A stretch of DNA of 64,000 nt from CAVZCK01 sp963773735 (GCA_963773735.1 CAVZCK010000028.1:1-64000), one strand, 5' to 3'; shown: positions 26,090 through 36,218, counted from the stretch's first letter. The notes: generated by a model not told the origin, from the letters alone. Program-made: numbers and translations.

Positions 26090-28291
26090 CTAGCGCGGAT
26101 CGGCGTGAACCCCGCCATCGATCGCTTTAGGGGCGCTGGAGGCTTGCACATATGGAACGATCATCGCTTCGAGGCGGGCGAGACTTTCCGGATCGGAAAG
26201 CAGAGCGGCCTTTTCGTTCGGCTTCAGGAGCCGCAGCAATTCCGGAAGATCGGCGGATATTTCGAGCTTTGCCCGGCCCACGGCAAGGCTCGGGGAAATA
26301 CGCGCCTCGCGCGTGACCGGCTGAAGCTCGATGAGCTGACGATGCAGATGGCGAAGCTGCGGATCGCGCGCAAGCTGCGAGATCGCCTCATGCTTGGAGA
26401 AGTCCCGCGCGAGCAGTTCGGCGTGGCGGCGCGCGGAAACACTGATCGCGGGCGGGTGCCGTTCCTCGGGAATGACGAAGACCCCTGCGCTTTTGAAGCG
26501 TTCGCCCCATTTGCGGGTCGCCGACGCCGCCGAGAGCGGGCCGGAGAAAGCAAGGCCAAGTGTCGCCGGAAGCAGCCAGAGGAAGAGCGGTAGAGACATT
26601 GAAAAGGTGAAGATTCCCAGTCCGATGCCGAGCGTCATGTGCAGGAGGTGGTAGCGCATGACCCAGCTCACCGGCAGCGAGCCGTCGTCGCGCCTCTGTG
26701 GATTCCAGCCGCTGTCCCGGCCGCGAATGATGTCGAAGATGGCGGCGGACTGCACGATCATCATCACATGGGCGACGAGAGACGACAGGATCGTCTCCAT
26801 GATCACGCTTGTGGTCAGACCCCAGACGCCGCCAAAGCCGCGCCGCTTCTCACCATTGAAGAGCGCCACGAGAAGGCTGAACAGCTTCGGCAGCAGGAGC
26901 AGCGCCAATGTCCAGAACAACAGGCTGAGCGCGCGTTCGCTGTCCTGCATCGGCCAGGTGGGGAACAGCGTCTGATCGCCGCCGAAATAGATCGGCTTGG
27001 CGGTAAGCTGCTGAACCGTCAGGATCAGTGCGGTGGCGAGAAAGATCAGCCAGATCAGCGCCGAGACATAGGCCATGATCCCCATGGCGAGATGCACCCG
27101 GCTCATCGGACGCAGCCCTTTCGCGCCGATAACCATGCTGTGCTGCAGATTGCCCTGGCACCAGCGCCGGTCCCGCGTGGCGAAGTCGATCAGGCTCGGC
27201 GGGGTTTCCTCATAAGAGCCTTTCAATTCGGGCGCCATGCAGACGCGCCAGCCGGCCCGGCACATCAGCGCGGCCTCGACAAAGTCATGGCTGAGAATCT
27301 GGCCGCCGAAAGGCGGTGAGCCGGGAAGCAGCGGAAGTCCGGCCGATTCCGTGAAGGCGTGCACGCGGATGATGGCGTTGTGGCCCCAGAAATTACCCGT
27401 CCCGCGATGCCAGAAGGCCAGGCCGGTCGCCATGACCGGGCCGTAGACGCCGCCGGCGAATTGCTGCATCCGGGCAAACAGCGTGTTGCGTCCGATGGTA
27501 ACCGGAACGGTCTGGATCAGCCCGGCATCCGGCATCCGGTCCATGCAATGGGCAAGCTTCACCAGCGAGGTGCCGGTCATCAGGCTGTCGGCATCGAGGA
27601 CGACCATATAGTCATAGGCGGGGCCCCAGCGTCGGCACCAATCGGCGATATTGCCGGCCTTCTTGCCGGTGTTCATCGCCCGCCTGCGGTAATAGAGACG
27701 CGGGCCCGGGCCCGGTCGCGAACGGGCCGCGTTGAAGGCGGCCTCCTCATGCACCCAGATATCCGGATCGGTGGTGTCGGAGAGGATGAAGACGTCGAAG
27801 CTTTCGCCGTGTCCGGACGCCTCCAGCTCCTTCATGGTGGCGAGCGCCATGCCGAAAATGCGTTCGGGCGCCTCATTATAGGTGGCGACAAGGATCGCGG
27901 TGCGGCCTTCGGGAAGGGCCGCCGCCTCCTCATCGGTCGGGATCGGCACGATCGACTTCTTGAGCCCGAGCGCGTAGACGAGAAAGCCGGAAAACGCGGT
28001 CATGAAGGAGAGCGACAGCCAGGCGATGTTGACCACGAAAAGTCCGATCAGCACCAGTTCCAGCTCGGCATAGCCGCCAACGGCAAAGACCAGGCACAAT
28101 TCACGCGTGAGATAGGCGGTCAGCAGCGCCGTTCCGGAAAAAACGAAGATGCGCCGAAACACGGCCCGTCTGTCCAGGCGGACATTGCGCCGGTTTGCCC
28201 GGTCGAAGCGCCATAAATCCTGCTGAGGAAATTTCTCAGCGGAATTTTCGACCGGTAGGGGCGCCTCGAATGCCGTGTTAGCGTCCTGCAT
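26090..28291 (-). CDS. opgH: Glucans biosynthesis glucosyltransferase OpgH
   Basis: Inner-membrane family-2 glucosyltransferase that polymerises and exports the backbone of osmoregulated periplasmic glucans. About 733 residues from the ATG at 28291, 11 bases after the opgG stop; a longer TTG start overlaps opgG. Two N-terminal transmembrane helices precede the cytoplasmic catalytic domain: TAILVATYNEAPERIF, VVLDADSLMTGTSL (DxD region), GGQILSHDFVEAALM and RDRRWCQGNLQH (QxxRW-type motif). At least five C-terminal helices follow, then a cytoplasmic tail. All catalytic motifs are intact. Confidence 0.95.
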   Translation of the reverse strand: MQDANTAFEAPLPVENSAEKFPQQDLWRFDRANRRNVRLDRRAVFRRIFVFSGTALLTAYLTRELCLVFAVGGYAELELVLIGLFVVNIAWLSLSFMTAFSGFLVYALGLKKSIVPIPTDEEAAALPEGRTAILVATYNEAPERIFGMALATMKELEASGHGESFDVFILSDTTDPDIWVHEEAAFNAARSRPGPGPRLYYRRRAMNTGKKAGNIADWCRRWGPAYDYMVVLDADSLMTGTSLVKLAHCMDRMPDAGLIQTVPVTIGRNTLFARMQQFAGGVYGPVMATGLAFWHRGTGNFWGHNAIIRVHAFTESAGLPLLPGSPPFGGQILSHDFVEAALMCRAGWRVCMAPELKGSYEETPPSLIDFATRDRRWCQGNLQHSMVIGAKGLRPMSRVHLAMGIMAYVSALIWLIFLATALILTVQQLTAKPIYFGGDQTLFPTWPMQDSERALSLLFWTLALLLLPKLFSLLVALFNGEKRRGFGGVWGLTTSVIMETILSSLVAHVMMIVQSAAIFDIIRGRDSGWNPQRRDDGSLPVSWVMRYHLLHMTLGIGLGIFTFSMSLPLFLWLLPATLGLAFSGPLSAASATRKWGERFKSAGVFVIPEERHPPAISVSARRHAELLARDFSKHEAISQLARDPQLRHLHRQLIELQPVTREARISPSLAVGRAKLEISADLPELLRLLKPNEKAALLSDPESLARLEAMIVPYVQASSAPKAIDGGVHADPR

Positions 28292-28302
28292 CGGGTTGAG
28301 CC

Positions 28303-29862
28303 TTAAGTTGTCCAGCGATAAATCCAAGTTTCGGAAATCCCTTGACCGCTTTGCCGTAGCTCACAGCGGAGATCCGTCTGCTCAACCCTCCCAGGCTTGA
28401 ATTCAAAGGTAACGCGCTGTCCCCCGGTCGCCGGATTTTGCCGGACGACGACATTTCGTATTTCGCCGTCGCCAGTGCGCACGTCTGCAGTAAACGGCAA
28501 CAAATTACATCCATTACATGAACTGCCGATGACGAAATCAATAACAAAGAACCTGACACTTGGATCCGCCATTGCCCCAACGCGCGTCTGCACGGCGTAA
28601 GCTTTCGTGCTGCGCACCGGGGGCTCCCAGCCCCAATGAAGCCGATAATGGAAGTAGTGGCTTGCGATCTCTGCCAAGGGCGATTTCGGACGCCAGAATA
28701 CGATGATATTATCATAAATCTCGCTGCGGCTAGGAACTTCGATGAGGTCGACCGCGCCTTCTCCCCAATCTCCGACCGGCTCCACCCAGACCGTCGGCCT
28801 ATCGCCGAAACGCGCGTCGATATCCTCATAATCACTGAAGGCCCGCTTGCGCTGCAATAGCCCGAAGCCCTTGGGCCCTTTGTCAACGAAAACGGAATAT
28901 TGCAGGCGTTCGGGATTGATCAGCGGGCGCCAGATCCACTCTCCGGTTCCGTTCCAGATTTGCAGGCCCTCTGAGGAATGAACATTGGGCCGGTAGTCGT
29001 CGAGCCGGGTCGCATCGGCGGTGCCGAAATAGTACATGCTGGTCAGCGGCGCGATGCCGACATGGGTGATGGGCTTGCGCGGAAAAAGCGTGAACTCGAC
29101 GTCCATCACCGTAGAGCGGCCGGGCTCGACGCGGAACTTATAGGCCCCGGTCAGGCTCGGGCCGTCAAGCAGCGCATAGATCATAAGCTGACGGTCGCCG
29201 GGACCGGGCTTGCTGATCCAAAAGCCGCGGAAAAACGGAAACTCTTCGCCGGAGGCCTGAGCCGTATTGATGCCGATGCCTCGTGCAGAGACGCCGAACG
29301 CCTGGCCGGATGCAATCGCGCGAAAATAGCTTGCGCCCTGAAAGATAAGGAACGGGTCCTTCGCGTCGGGGCGGTTGATCGGCGCATAGACACGGAGACC
29401 GGAAAAACCGGATTGCGAGTCGGCGGGTGGAACAGTGAGGGGCGCGCCAAAATTGAACAGCGACGGTGAATAGGGAAACGGCCGGATCATACCGCCGTCG
29501 ATCAGATTGATTTCAACGGGGATCTTGTATTGGAAGCCGGTGTGGAAAAATTGCAGCTCGAAAATGCCCGGACCGTCTTTCCAAACCGCTGCCTCCGGCT
29601 TGAACCGGATTGCACGGTAGCGCTCTTGATCGAGATCGGCCAATTCCGGAGGAAGCTTAAGCTCAGGCTGCTTGAAAGGCTGACGGGCCAGATTCTCAGC
29701 TTTGCTGAATAGCCATTGCTCGGAGAACGCAACGTCACCGCCGGCAGGGGCCGCAGCCTTGGCCTGCGATGCGTCGGGCTGTTGGGCCACGGCATCGTTG
29801 TCCGGCAGGCTGGAGGCAAGCGAGTAGGCGCCCGCAAGCTTGATGAAGTTGCGACGATTTAT
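28303..29862 (-). CDS. opgG: Periplasmic glucan biosynthesis protein OpgG/OpgD (MdoG family)
   Basis: About 500 residues. The MdoG domain starts near FSKAENLARQPFKQPE and contains GFQYKIPVEINLIDGG, the GASYFRAIASGQAFGVSARG block, EEFPFFRGFWI, PLTSMYYFG, HSSEGLQIWNGTGEWIWRPL and YRLHWGWEPP. Upstream in the same frame lies an evident Tat signal, NRRNFIKLAGAYSLASS, typical of OpgD, but it has no ATG: the codon where Met is expected (29860-29862) reads ATA, with GAGG about 7 bases upstream. The first standard start is GTG at 29788-29790, which would lose the signal. Either ATA is used, or the base is an error. It precedes opgH as in E. coli. Confidence 0.9.
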   Translation of the reverse strand: MNRRNFIKLAGAYSLASSLPDNDAVAQQPDASQAKAAAPAGGDVAFSEQWLFSKAENLARQPFKQPELKLPPELADLDQERYRAIRFKPEAAVWKDGPGIFELQFFHTGFQYKIPVEINLIDGGMIRPFPYSPSLFNFGAPLTVPPADSQSGFSGLRVYAPINRPDAKDPFLIFQGASYFRAIASGQAFGVSARGIGINTAQASGEEFPFFRGFWISKPGPGDRQLMIYALLDGPSLTGAYKFRVEPGRSTVMDVEFTLFPRKPITHVGIAPLTSMYYFGTADATRLDDYRPNVHSSEGLQIWNGTGEWIWRPLINPERLQYSVFVDKGPKGFGLLQRKRAFSDYEDIDARFGDRPTVWVEPVGDWGEGAVDLIEVPSRSEIYDNIIVFWRPKSPLAEIASHYFHYRLHWGWEPPVRSTKAYAVQTRVGAMADPSVRFFVIDFVIGSSCNGCNLLPFTADVRTGDGEIRNVVVRQNPATGGQRVTFEFKPGRVEQTDLRCELRQSGQGISETWIYRWTT

Positions 29863-29899
29863 TGAACCTCGGCCTGCCGGCTTCCAGCAGCCGCCCTGT

Positions 29900-30432
29900 T
29901 ACAAGAAAGCGGAATACCCGTCAGTTGTCCATGAGAGTCACAGGCCCCGTCTTCGATCCCCCGACGCCTGCGATCTGATTGCCGATTGAGTACTCCTGAC
30001 CTTTCGGTTCTTTTAGGCGAATTTGAGGCGCGTGCGGATTGCGAAACATCATATCCCCGCCGTGCTTTAGCGCGCCGAATTAAACCCTGCAATATCCTCC
30101 TCCAAAAAAGCGCAAAGTGTATTCACGGGACGCACGACGCACGGCGTTTGTTCGGCGCGTTCACGAAACGAAGCCAAGCATGAGCCGGTGCTGTATGCTC
30201 AAAAAACTGTGACGCAAAGTTTGTTCCAGGTCATCGCCATTTATGGTCTAGTAGCCGATGCAAAACGTCGCTCCGGGCTTTTTTACGCTCCAGGGATCCA
30301 GCGTGAGGCGGATTGCTCGTGTTTTCGATGAGCCGGCCGCGAGCGGACACCCGTCTGGCAGGCGGCCATCTTGAGCACATTCGTTCACGAAGACATATGG
30401 CGCCCAAAAACCTTAAGACCTCGCATGAACTC
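29900..30432. other. Intergenic region between opgG and scsB (divergent promoters)
   Basis: About 530 bp separating two divergent genes. It must hold both promoters, but no clear sigma-70 pair, operator or RNA structure stands out. Several short open frames here lack codon bias or family resemblance. Confidence 0.4.
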
Positions 30433-32622
30433 ATGAGCTTTCTTTCAATGAGCAGACTTTCGACGCCGCTTTTCTATCTGTTAAGCGCAATCGCCATCAC
30501 GCTGACGCCGCATCAAGTCTCTGCCGCGGCGGCGCAGCGCGTTCAAATCGATCTTGTCTCGGAACAGGCCGCGGTCAGGCCGGGCGACACCGTGACAATC
30601 GCCCTGCGCCAGATGATCACACCCGGCTGGCACACCTATTGGGTCAACCCTGGCGACTCCGGCGAGCCGACGCAGATCGACTGGAAATTGCCACAAGGCG
30701 CCTCGGCCGGTCCCATTCAGTGGCCGCTTCCCCATGCCATACCGATCGGACCGCTGATGAATTTCGGCTATTCGGGGGACGTCGTCCTGCTATCCGACAT
30801 CAAGGTGCCGGCAAGCGCGAGCGGCCAGAGCTTCGATATTGCGGCCGACGTGAAGTGGCTGGTCTGCTCCGACATCTGCGTGCCCGAGGAGGGCGCCGTC
30901 AATCTCAGCCTGCCGCTGCTTGACCGCGCCGTGTCGCCTCGCCCGTCTGCCTGGGCGGACCTGATCGCGGCGGCGCGCGAGAAGGTGCCCGTCCCGATGC
31001 CCTGGCCCGCGCGGTTCAGCGTCAACGGCAATGCCGCGATTGCTCTGAAAGTTGACGGGGTTGCCGAGAAAATTCCGCCGAACAGCAAGGTTCATTTCTT
31101 TCCGCTGGAGTGGGGCAAAATCAATCATGCCGCGCCCCAAAACGTGTCCATGGACGGCGGCAGTCTCGTTCTCTCGCTCGTGCCCGGCGACCTTGGCAAA
31201 GCTGTCGCATCCGGCCCGCTTGAGGGCGTTCTTGCGGTGGAGACGCCTGGCAAGGACGGTGAGATCGAGCGCCACGGCTACAGCATCAGCGCGGTGCGGT
31301 CTAAGACCGCTGTCGCCCCGGCGCCAATATCGTCCCCTATTGCCGGCGAGCCGCGTGGCGGCCTCTCGCTCGCCCTCGCGCTGGGTTTTGCCTTCCTCGG
31401 CGGGCTGATCCTCAATCTCATGCCCTGTGTCTTCCCCGTCCTGTCGCTCAAGGCCCTGTCGCTTGCCAAAGACGCCGGCAACGCCAAAGCGCACCGTATC
31501 AAAGGGTATGTCTATCTCGCCGGCGTGCTTGCGAGCTTTGCTCTGATCGGAGTCGCGCTGGTCGCACTACGGGCCGGGGGCGGGGCGATCGGCTGGGGCA
31601 TGCAATTTCAATCGCCTGCATTCGTGCTGGTGATGATGGCGCTGTTTCTCGCCCTGGGCCTCAGCCTGTCGGGCGTGTTCACCTTGGGCTGGAGCCTGGC
31701 CGGCGTCGGCGACGGTCTCACCCGGCATTCCGGCCTTGCCGGCTATTTCTTCACCGGCGTTCTCGCGACCGTCGTCGCAACGCCCTGCACCGCCCCCTTC
31801 ATGGGCGCCGCAATGGGCTTTGCCTTCACCCAGCCTGCGCCAATCATTTTCGCCGTGCTGCTGGCGCTGGGACTCGGCTTTGCCATGCCGATCGTGCTCA
31901 TCAGCCTGACGCCGGCACTTGGGCGGTGGCTGCCGAAGCCCGGCGCCTGGATGGAGACGTTCAAGCAGCTCATGGCATTCCCGCTTTATGCAACGGTCGG
32001 CTGGCTGCTCTGGGTAATGAGCATTCAGCAAGGCAGCGAGGGGGTGCTCGCAGGGATCGTCACCTTGATCGGCATTGCCTTTGCCGCCTGGCTGTTCGGG
32101 CGGGATAGCGAAGCCGGAATTCTGCGAGCCACCGCCGCCGCGCTGATTGCTTTGCTCGCGATCGGTCTTGGTACATGGACCCTGGCGGGAGCAGCGCCGC
32201 AAGGATCTGCCACCGCCGTCAGCGGCGAGAGCGACAGCGGGCCGAGAGCTGAAACCTTCACCCGTGCCCGTCTTGCCGCGCTGATCGCCGAGGGAAAGCC
32301 GGTCTTCGTCAATCTGACCGCGGCCTGGTGCATCACCTGCAAGCTCAATGAACGCATCGCGCTTCGCACCGACCGTGTCGCCGAGGCGTTCCGCGATCGC
32401 GGCATCGCCTATCTCGTCGGCGACTGGACGAGCGGCAACCCCGAGATCACCGAATTGCTGCGCGTGCATGGCCGCGTCGGCGTGCCGCTCTATCTGCTTT
32501 ATTCCGGCGCGCCCGGTGCGGAACCGGAGATCCTGCCTCAGTTGCTGACGGAGTTGATCGTCATGGATCACCTTGCCGGTCTTCCGGCCGCTCCCCTGAA
32601 ACAGGCGAAAGGAGAGCTTTGA
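30433..32622 (+). CDS. Protein-disulfide reductase DsbD/ScsB family
   Basis: About 730 residues from the ATG at 30433 (30397 and 30448 also possible); signal peptide LFYLLSAIAITLTPH to SAAAA. The periplasmic N-terminal domain (to about residue 280) has WLVCSDICVPEEG with a CxxxC pair. The eight-helix membrane domain has the two redox Cys in LNLMPCVFPVLSLKAL and ATPCTAPFMGAAM. The C-terminal thioredoxin domain has NLTAAWCITCKLNE (CxxC). This is the ScsB layout: it carries electrons from cytoplasmic thioredoxin to periplasmic partners, often for copper or peroxide defence. Its stop overlaps the next start, so the peroxiredoxin-like protein is the obvious partner. Confidence 0.92.
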   Translation: MSFLSMSRLSTPLFYLLSAIAITLTPHQVSAAAAQRVQIDLVSEQAAVRPGDTVTIALRQMITPGWHTYWVNPGDSGEPTQIDWKLPQGASAGPIQWPLPHAIPIGPLMNFGYSGDVVLLSDIKVPASASGQSFDIAADVKWLVCSDICVPEEGAVNLSLPLLDRAVSPRPSAWADLIAAAREKVPVPMPWPARFSVNGNAAIALKVDGVAEKIPPNSKVHFFPLEWGKINHAAPQNVSMDGGSLVLSLVPGDLGKAVASGPLEGVLAVETPGKDGEIERHGYSISAVRSKTAVAPAPISSPIAGEPRGGLSLALALGFAFLGGLILNLMPCVFPVLSLKALSLAKDAGNAKAHRIKGYVYLAGVLASFALIGVALVALRAGGGAIGWGMQFQSPAFVLVMMALFLALGLSLSGVFTLGWSLAGVGDGLTRHSGLAGYFFTGVLATVVATPCTAPFMGAAMGFAFTQPAPIIFAVLLALGLGFAMPIVLISLTPALGRWLPKPGAWMETFKQLMAFPLYATVGWLLWVMSIQQGSEGVLAGIVTLIGIAFAAWLFGRDSEAGILRATAAALIALLAIGLGTWTLAGAAPQGSATAVSGESDSGPRAETFTRARLAALIAEGKPVFVNLTAAWCITCKLNERIALRTDRVAEAFRDRGIAYLVGDWTSGNPEITELLRVHGRVGVPLYLLYSGAPGAEPEILPQLLTELIVMDHLAGLPAAPLKQAKGEL

Positions 32623-33269
32623 TGGTTATGGCTCGACGAACCATGCTTGCACTGGGCGCGATGCTCGCAATCGCTGCATTCTCCGCCGAGGCCTCCGCTG
32701 CGACCACGAAACCCGAAATCGGCAAGCCTGCGCCTACCTTCAGCGGCATCGACACCAAGGGGCAGACCATCTCGCTCGCCGATTTGCGCGGCAAGACCGT
32801 CGTTCTCGAATGGACGAACCATGAGTGCCCCTATGTCCGCAAACATTACGGCTCAGGCAATATGCAGAAGCTCCAGGCAGAGGCGGTGAAGGAGGGCGTG
32901 GTCTGGCTGACGCTGATCTCGTCCGCCCCTGGCGCAGAGGGCAATGTATCGCCCGCCGAGGCCGATGAACTGACGCTGAGCCGAAAAGCGTCGCCCACTC
33001 ACGTGATCCTCGATGAGAGGGGCACCATCGGCCGCATGTATAATGCGCGCACGACGCCGCATATGTTCGTCATCAATCCGCAAGGCACGCTGGTCTATAT
33101 GGGCGGTATCGACAACCGGCCGACGACCGACAAAGGCGATATCGCCGGCGCGACCAACTATGTCCGCGCCGCTCTCGACGCGGTCAAGAACGGCACGCCG
33201 GTCGCGACACCGATTGCGCGCCCCTACGGCTGCTCGATCAAATATGCGCCGGAAAATGCGCGCTCTTAG
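32622..33269 (+). CDS. Periplasmic thioredoxin-fold (AhpC/TSA, peroxiredoxin-like) protein
   Basis: About 215 residues; signal peptide RRTMLALGAMLAIAAFSAEASA. The redoxin domain starts KPAPTFSGIDTKGQTISLADLRGK and carries the single conserved Cys in WTNHECPYVRKHY, the usual form of this subgroup; a second Cys lies near the C-terminus (RPYGCSIKY) and could resolve it. TTPHMFVINPQGTLVYMGGID supplies the cis-Pro region. The start ATG overlaps the TGA of the ScsB gene, so the two are coupled. It is likely reduced by ScsB and may remove peroxides or repair thiols in the periplasm. Confidence 0.88.
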   Translation: MVMARRTMLALGAMLAIAAFSAEASAATTKPEIGKPAPTFSGIDTKGQTISLADLRGKTVVLEWTNHECPYVRKHYGSGNMQKLQAEAVKEGVVWLTLISSAPGAEGNVSPAEADELTLSRKASPTHVILDERGTIGRMYNARTTPHMFVINPQGTLVYMGGIDNRPTTDKGDIAGATNYVRAALDAVKNGTPVATPIARPYGCSIKYAPENARS

Positions 33270-33574
33270 CATTGGACCTACGGGGTGAGGATTGCACCCC
33301 GCGCCGCAAATCCGCCATGCAGCAAGATTATCCGCCCGCCTCTATTTGCATTCAATTTTCCGCTCCGAGCGCCTTGCCATATTGGCTGCCGAATGACGCG
33401 CCGAATACCACGGCTGTCTTTGTTCTGCCATATGAGCGGAAGAAAATGCTATGTATTGAAACCATGACGCTCGAGGATTCCGGCTCAGATCGTCGCCCCG
33501 AGCCGCGCCGCGCAACACGGCCTCTCCTCGCCCTCTGACAGCTGAAATCCCTTCGCGTTTCCTTGGAGGATCTG
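33270..33574. other. Intergenic region before iorA
   Basis: About 305 bp with no gene I can support. GGAGGA 5-10 bases before 33575 is the ribosome site of the next gene. No other signal was recognised. Confidence 0.4.
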
Positions 33575-34039
33575 ATGACGCGCATCACCATCAATGGCAC
33601 TGAACACGACATTGCATCGCCCCCGGATACCCCGCTCCTCTGGGTGCTGCGGGACGAGCTCGGCTTTACCGGCACGAAATTCGGCTGCGGCATGGCGCAA
33701 TGCGGGGCCTGCCGCGTCCATATCGACGGCGAGGTCTCGTTCTCCTGCGTGACGCCCGTCAGCGATGTGGACGGCAAATCCGTGACGACCATCGAAGGCG
33801 TCAATGGCAAGGTCGCCGACGCGGTCTTCGCCGCCTGGGAGAAGCACCAGGTCATCCAGTGCGGCTATTGCCAGCCGGGCCAGATCATGGCCGCGATCGG
33901 CCTGTTGACCACGACGCCCAAGGTCACCGACGAGGACATCGATCAGGAGGAGGCGATGGCGCGCAATGTCTGCCGCTGCGCCACCTATCACCGCATTCGC
34001 GCCGCCATCCATGATGCGGCCAAGACGCTGGAGGGCTGA
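33575..34039 (+). CDS. [2Fe-2S] subunit of xanthine-dehydrogenase family (IorA/CoxS-like)
   Basis: A 154-residue electron-transfer subunit, start at 33575 after GGAGGA. The N-terminal plant-type ferredoxin cluster motif is FGCGMAQCGACRVHIDG with the fourth Cys in SFSCVTP. The C-terminal cluster has QCGYCQPGQIMAA and NVCRCATYHRIRAAI. Both [2Fe-2S] sites are complete. It is immediately upstream (1 bp) of the molybdenum subunit, as in isoquinoline 1-oxidoreductase and membrane-side aldehyde dehydrogenases. The natural substrate (aldehyde or N-heterocycle) cannot be inferred. Confidence 0.92.
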   Translation: MTRITINGTEHDIASPPDTPLLWVLRDELGFTGTKFGCGMAQCGACRVHIDGEVSFSCVTPVSDVDGKSVTTIEGVNGKVADAVFAAWEKHQVIQCGYCQPGQIMAAIGLLTTTPKVTDEDIDQEEAMARNVCRCATYHRIRAAIHDAAKTLEG

Positions 34040-34040
34040 G

Positions 34041-36218
34041 ATGAGCGCTTCATTGAACATCAATCCGAAGACAAGCCGGCGCGACTTCCTGAAAGGCGCC
34101 GGGGCAGCCGGCGCAGGTCTCGTGATCGGCTTTAGCTGGCCGGGCGGCCGGCGCGTGGCCATGGCCGCCGGAGCGGACTTCGCGCCGAATGCCTTCGTGC
34201 GCATCGCGCCGGACAGCACGGTCACGGTCATCGCCAAGCATTTCGAAATGGGACAAGGCACGACGACCGGCATCCCGACCATTCTGGCCGAAGAGCTCGA
34301 CGCGGACTGGGCGCAGGTCAAAGTCGAATTCGCGCCGTTCGATCCGGACAAATACAAAAATCTGCTGATCGGAGCTCAGGGGACCGGCGGCTCGACGGCG
34401 ATCGCCAATTCCTACAAGCAGCTCCGCGAGGCGGGCGCCGCGGCGCGGGCGCTGCTGGTCCAGGCGGCCGCTGAAACCTGGAAGGTCCCGGCCGCCGAAA
34501 TCACGGTCGAGAATGGCATCGTCAAGCACAACAAATCCGGCCAGGCCTCATCTTTCGGCGCACTCGCCGAAAAAGCGGCGAGCCTGCCGATGCCGTCCGA
34601 GATCAGGCTCAAAGATCCGAGGGATTTTAAGCTGATCGGCAAGGTGCTGCCGCGCAAGGACAGTCTGGATAAAGCGCGCGGCAAGGCCCAATTCACCATC
34701 GATATGAAGCTGCCGGGGATGCTGACGGCGGTTGTCGCGCGGCCGCCGCGCTTTGGCGGCAAGGTGAAATCCTTCGACGCGGCCGACGCCAAGCAGATTG
34801 CCGGCGTCGTCGATGTGGTCGAAATTCCGACCGGCGTGGCGGTTCTCGGCAATGGCTTCTGGGCTGCCAAGACCGGTCGGGACGCGCTCAAGATCGAGTG
34901 GGACGAAAGCGCCGCGGAAAAGCGCGGTTCGGAGGAGCTGATCAAGGAATATAAGGCGCGGCTCGACAAGCCCGGCACCGTGGCGCGCAATCAGGGCGAC
35001 GCTGAAGCCGCGCTTAAAGGCGCCGCCAAGGTGGTCGAAGCGGTGTTCGAATTCCCCTATCTCGCCCACGCGCCGATGGAGCCGATGGACTGCGTCGTCC
35101 AGCTCAGCACCGACAAATGCGAGATCTGGTCGGGCTGCCAGTTCCCCTCGATCGACCATCCGGTTGCGGTTGCCGTCAGCGGGCTGAAGCCCGAGCAGGT
35201 CTTCATCCACACGCTCTATGCCGGCGGCAGCTTCGGCCGGCGCGCCAATCCGGCCGGCGACTTCACCTTCGAGGCGGTCTCGATTGCCAAGGCCATCGGC
35301 GGCCGCGCTCCGGTGAAGCTGATCTGGACGCGCGAGGACGATATTCGCGGCGGGCGCTACCGTCCGCTCTATGTCCATAAGGTGCGCGCCGGTCTCGACA
35401 AGGACGGCAAGATCGTTGGCTGGCACCATCGGATCGTTGGCCAGTCGATCCTGGGCGACACGCCGTTTGCATCGGCGATGATCAAGGGCGGCATCGATGG
35501 TACCTCGGTCGAGGGCGCCTCCGACATGCCCTATCCGATCGCGAATCTCTATGTCGATCTGCACACGATGAAGGTCGGCGTGCCGGTGCTCTGGTGGCGC
35601 TCCGTCGGTCACACGCATACCGGCTATGTGGTCGAAACGGTGATCGACGAGCTGGCAGAGGCGGCCGGGAAAGACCCGGTCGAGTTTCGCCGGACGCTCC
35701 TCGCCGAACATCCCCGGCATCTCGGCGTGCTCAATCTGGCGGCGGAGAAGGCTGGCTGGGGACAGCCGGCGCCGGAGGGCATCGCCCGCGGTATCGCCGT
35801 GCACGAGTCCTTCCACAGCTATATTGCCGAGGTCGTCGATGCGCGACTCGAAGACGGCAAAGTGAAAGTCGAGCGCGTGGTCTGCGCGGTCGATTGCGGC
35901 GTCCCGGTCAATCCGGACGTCATCAAGGCGCAGATGGAGGGTGGCATCGGCTTCGGCCTCGGCGCGATCCTGCATGATGAGATTACGCTCGACGGCGGGG
36001 TGGTGCAGCAGTCGAACTTTCACGACTACATTCCGCTGCGCATCAACGAAATGCCGAAAGTCGAAGTGCACGTGGTGCCGTCCGAAGCGGACCCGACCGG
36101 CGTCGGCGAGCCCGGCGTTCCGCCGATCGGTCCGGCGCTGGCGAATGCAGTCTATCGGCTGACGAAGAAACGGATTCGGTCGCTGCCGATGTCGAAGCAT
36201 GGGCTAACCAGCGTCTGA
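34041..36218 (+). CDS. Molybdopterin-binding subunit of xanthine-dehydrogenase family (IorB-like)
   Basis: A 725-residue catalytic subunit with a Tat signal (SRRDFLKGAGAAGAGLVIGF). It is therefore exported folded, with its small subunit carried along. Family blocks: HFEMGQGTTTGIPTILAEEL, GAQGTGGSTAIANSYKQLREAG, FPYLAHAPMEPMDCVV, YAGGSFGRRANPAGDF, LWWRSVGHTHTGYVVE and the C-terminal GVGEPGVPPIGPALANAVY with the catalytic Glu. No c-type cytochrome subunit follows, so the electron acceptor is missing from this locus. The next 930 bp are non-coding. Confidence 0.92.
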   Translation: MSASLNINPKTSRRDFLKGAGAAGAGLVIGFSWPGGRRVAMAAGADFAPNAFVRIAPDSTVTVIAKHFEMGQGTTTGIPTILAEELDADWAQVKVEFAPFDPDKYKNLLIGAQGTGGSTAIANSYKQLREAGAAARALLVQAAAETWKVPAAEITVENGIVKHNKSGQASSFGALAEKAASLPMPSEIRLKDPRDFKLIGKVLPRKDSLDKARGKAQFTIDMKLPGMLTAVVARPPRFGGKVKSFDAADAKQIAGVVDVVEIPTGVAVLGNGFWAAKTGRDALKIEWDESAAEKRGSEELIKEYKARLDKPGTVARNQGDAEAALKGAAKVVEAVFEFPYLAHAPMEPMDCVVQLSTDKCEIWSGCQFPSIDHPVAVAVSGLKPEQVFIHTLYAGGSFGRRANPAGDFTFEAVSIAKAIGGRAPVKLIWTREDDIRGGRYRPLYVHKVRAGLDKDGKIVGWHHRIVGQSILGDTPFASAMIKGGIDGTSVEGASDMPYPIANLYVDLHTMKVGVPVLWWRSVGHTHTGYVVETVIDELAEAAGKDPVEFRRTLLAEHPRHLGVLNLAAEKAGWGQPAPEGIARGIAVHESFHSYIAEVVDARLEDGKVKVERVVCAVDCGVPVNPDVIKAQMEGGIGFGLGAILHDEITLDGGVVQQSNFHDYIPLRINEMPKVEVHVVPSEADPTGVGEPGVPPIGPALANAVYRLTKKRIRSLPMSKHGLTSV

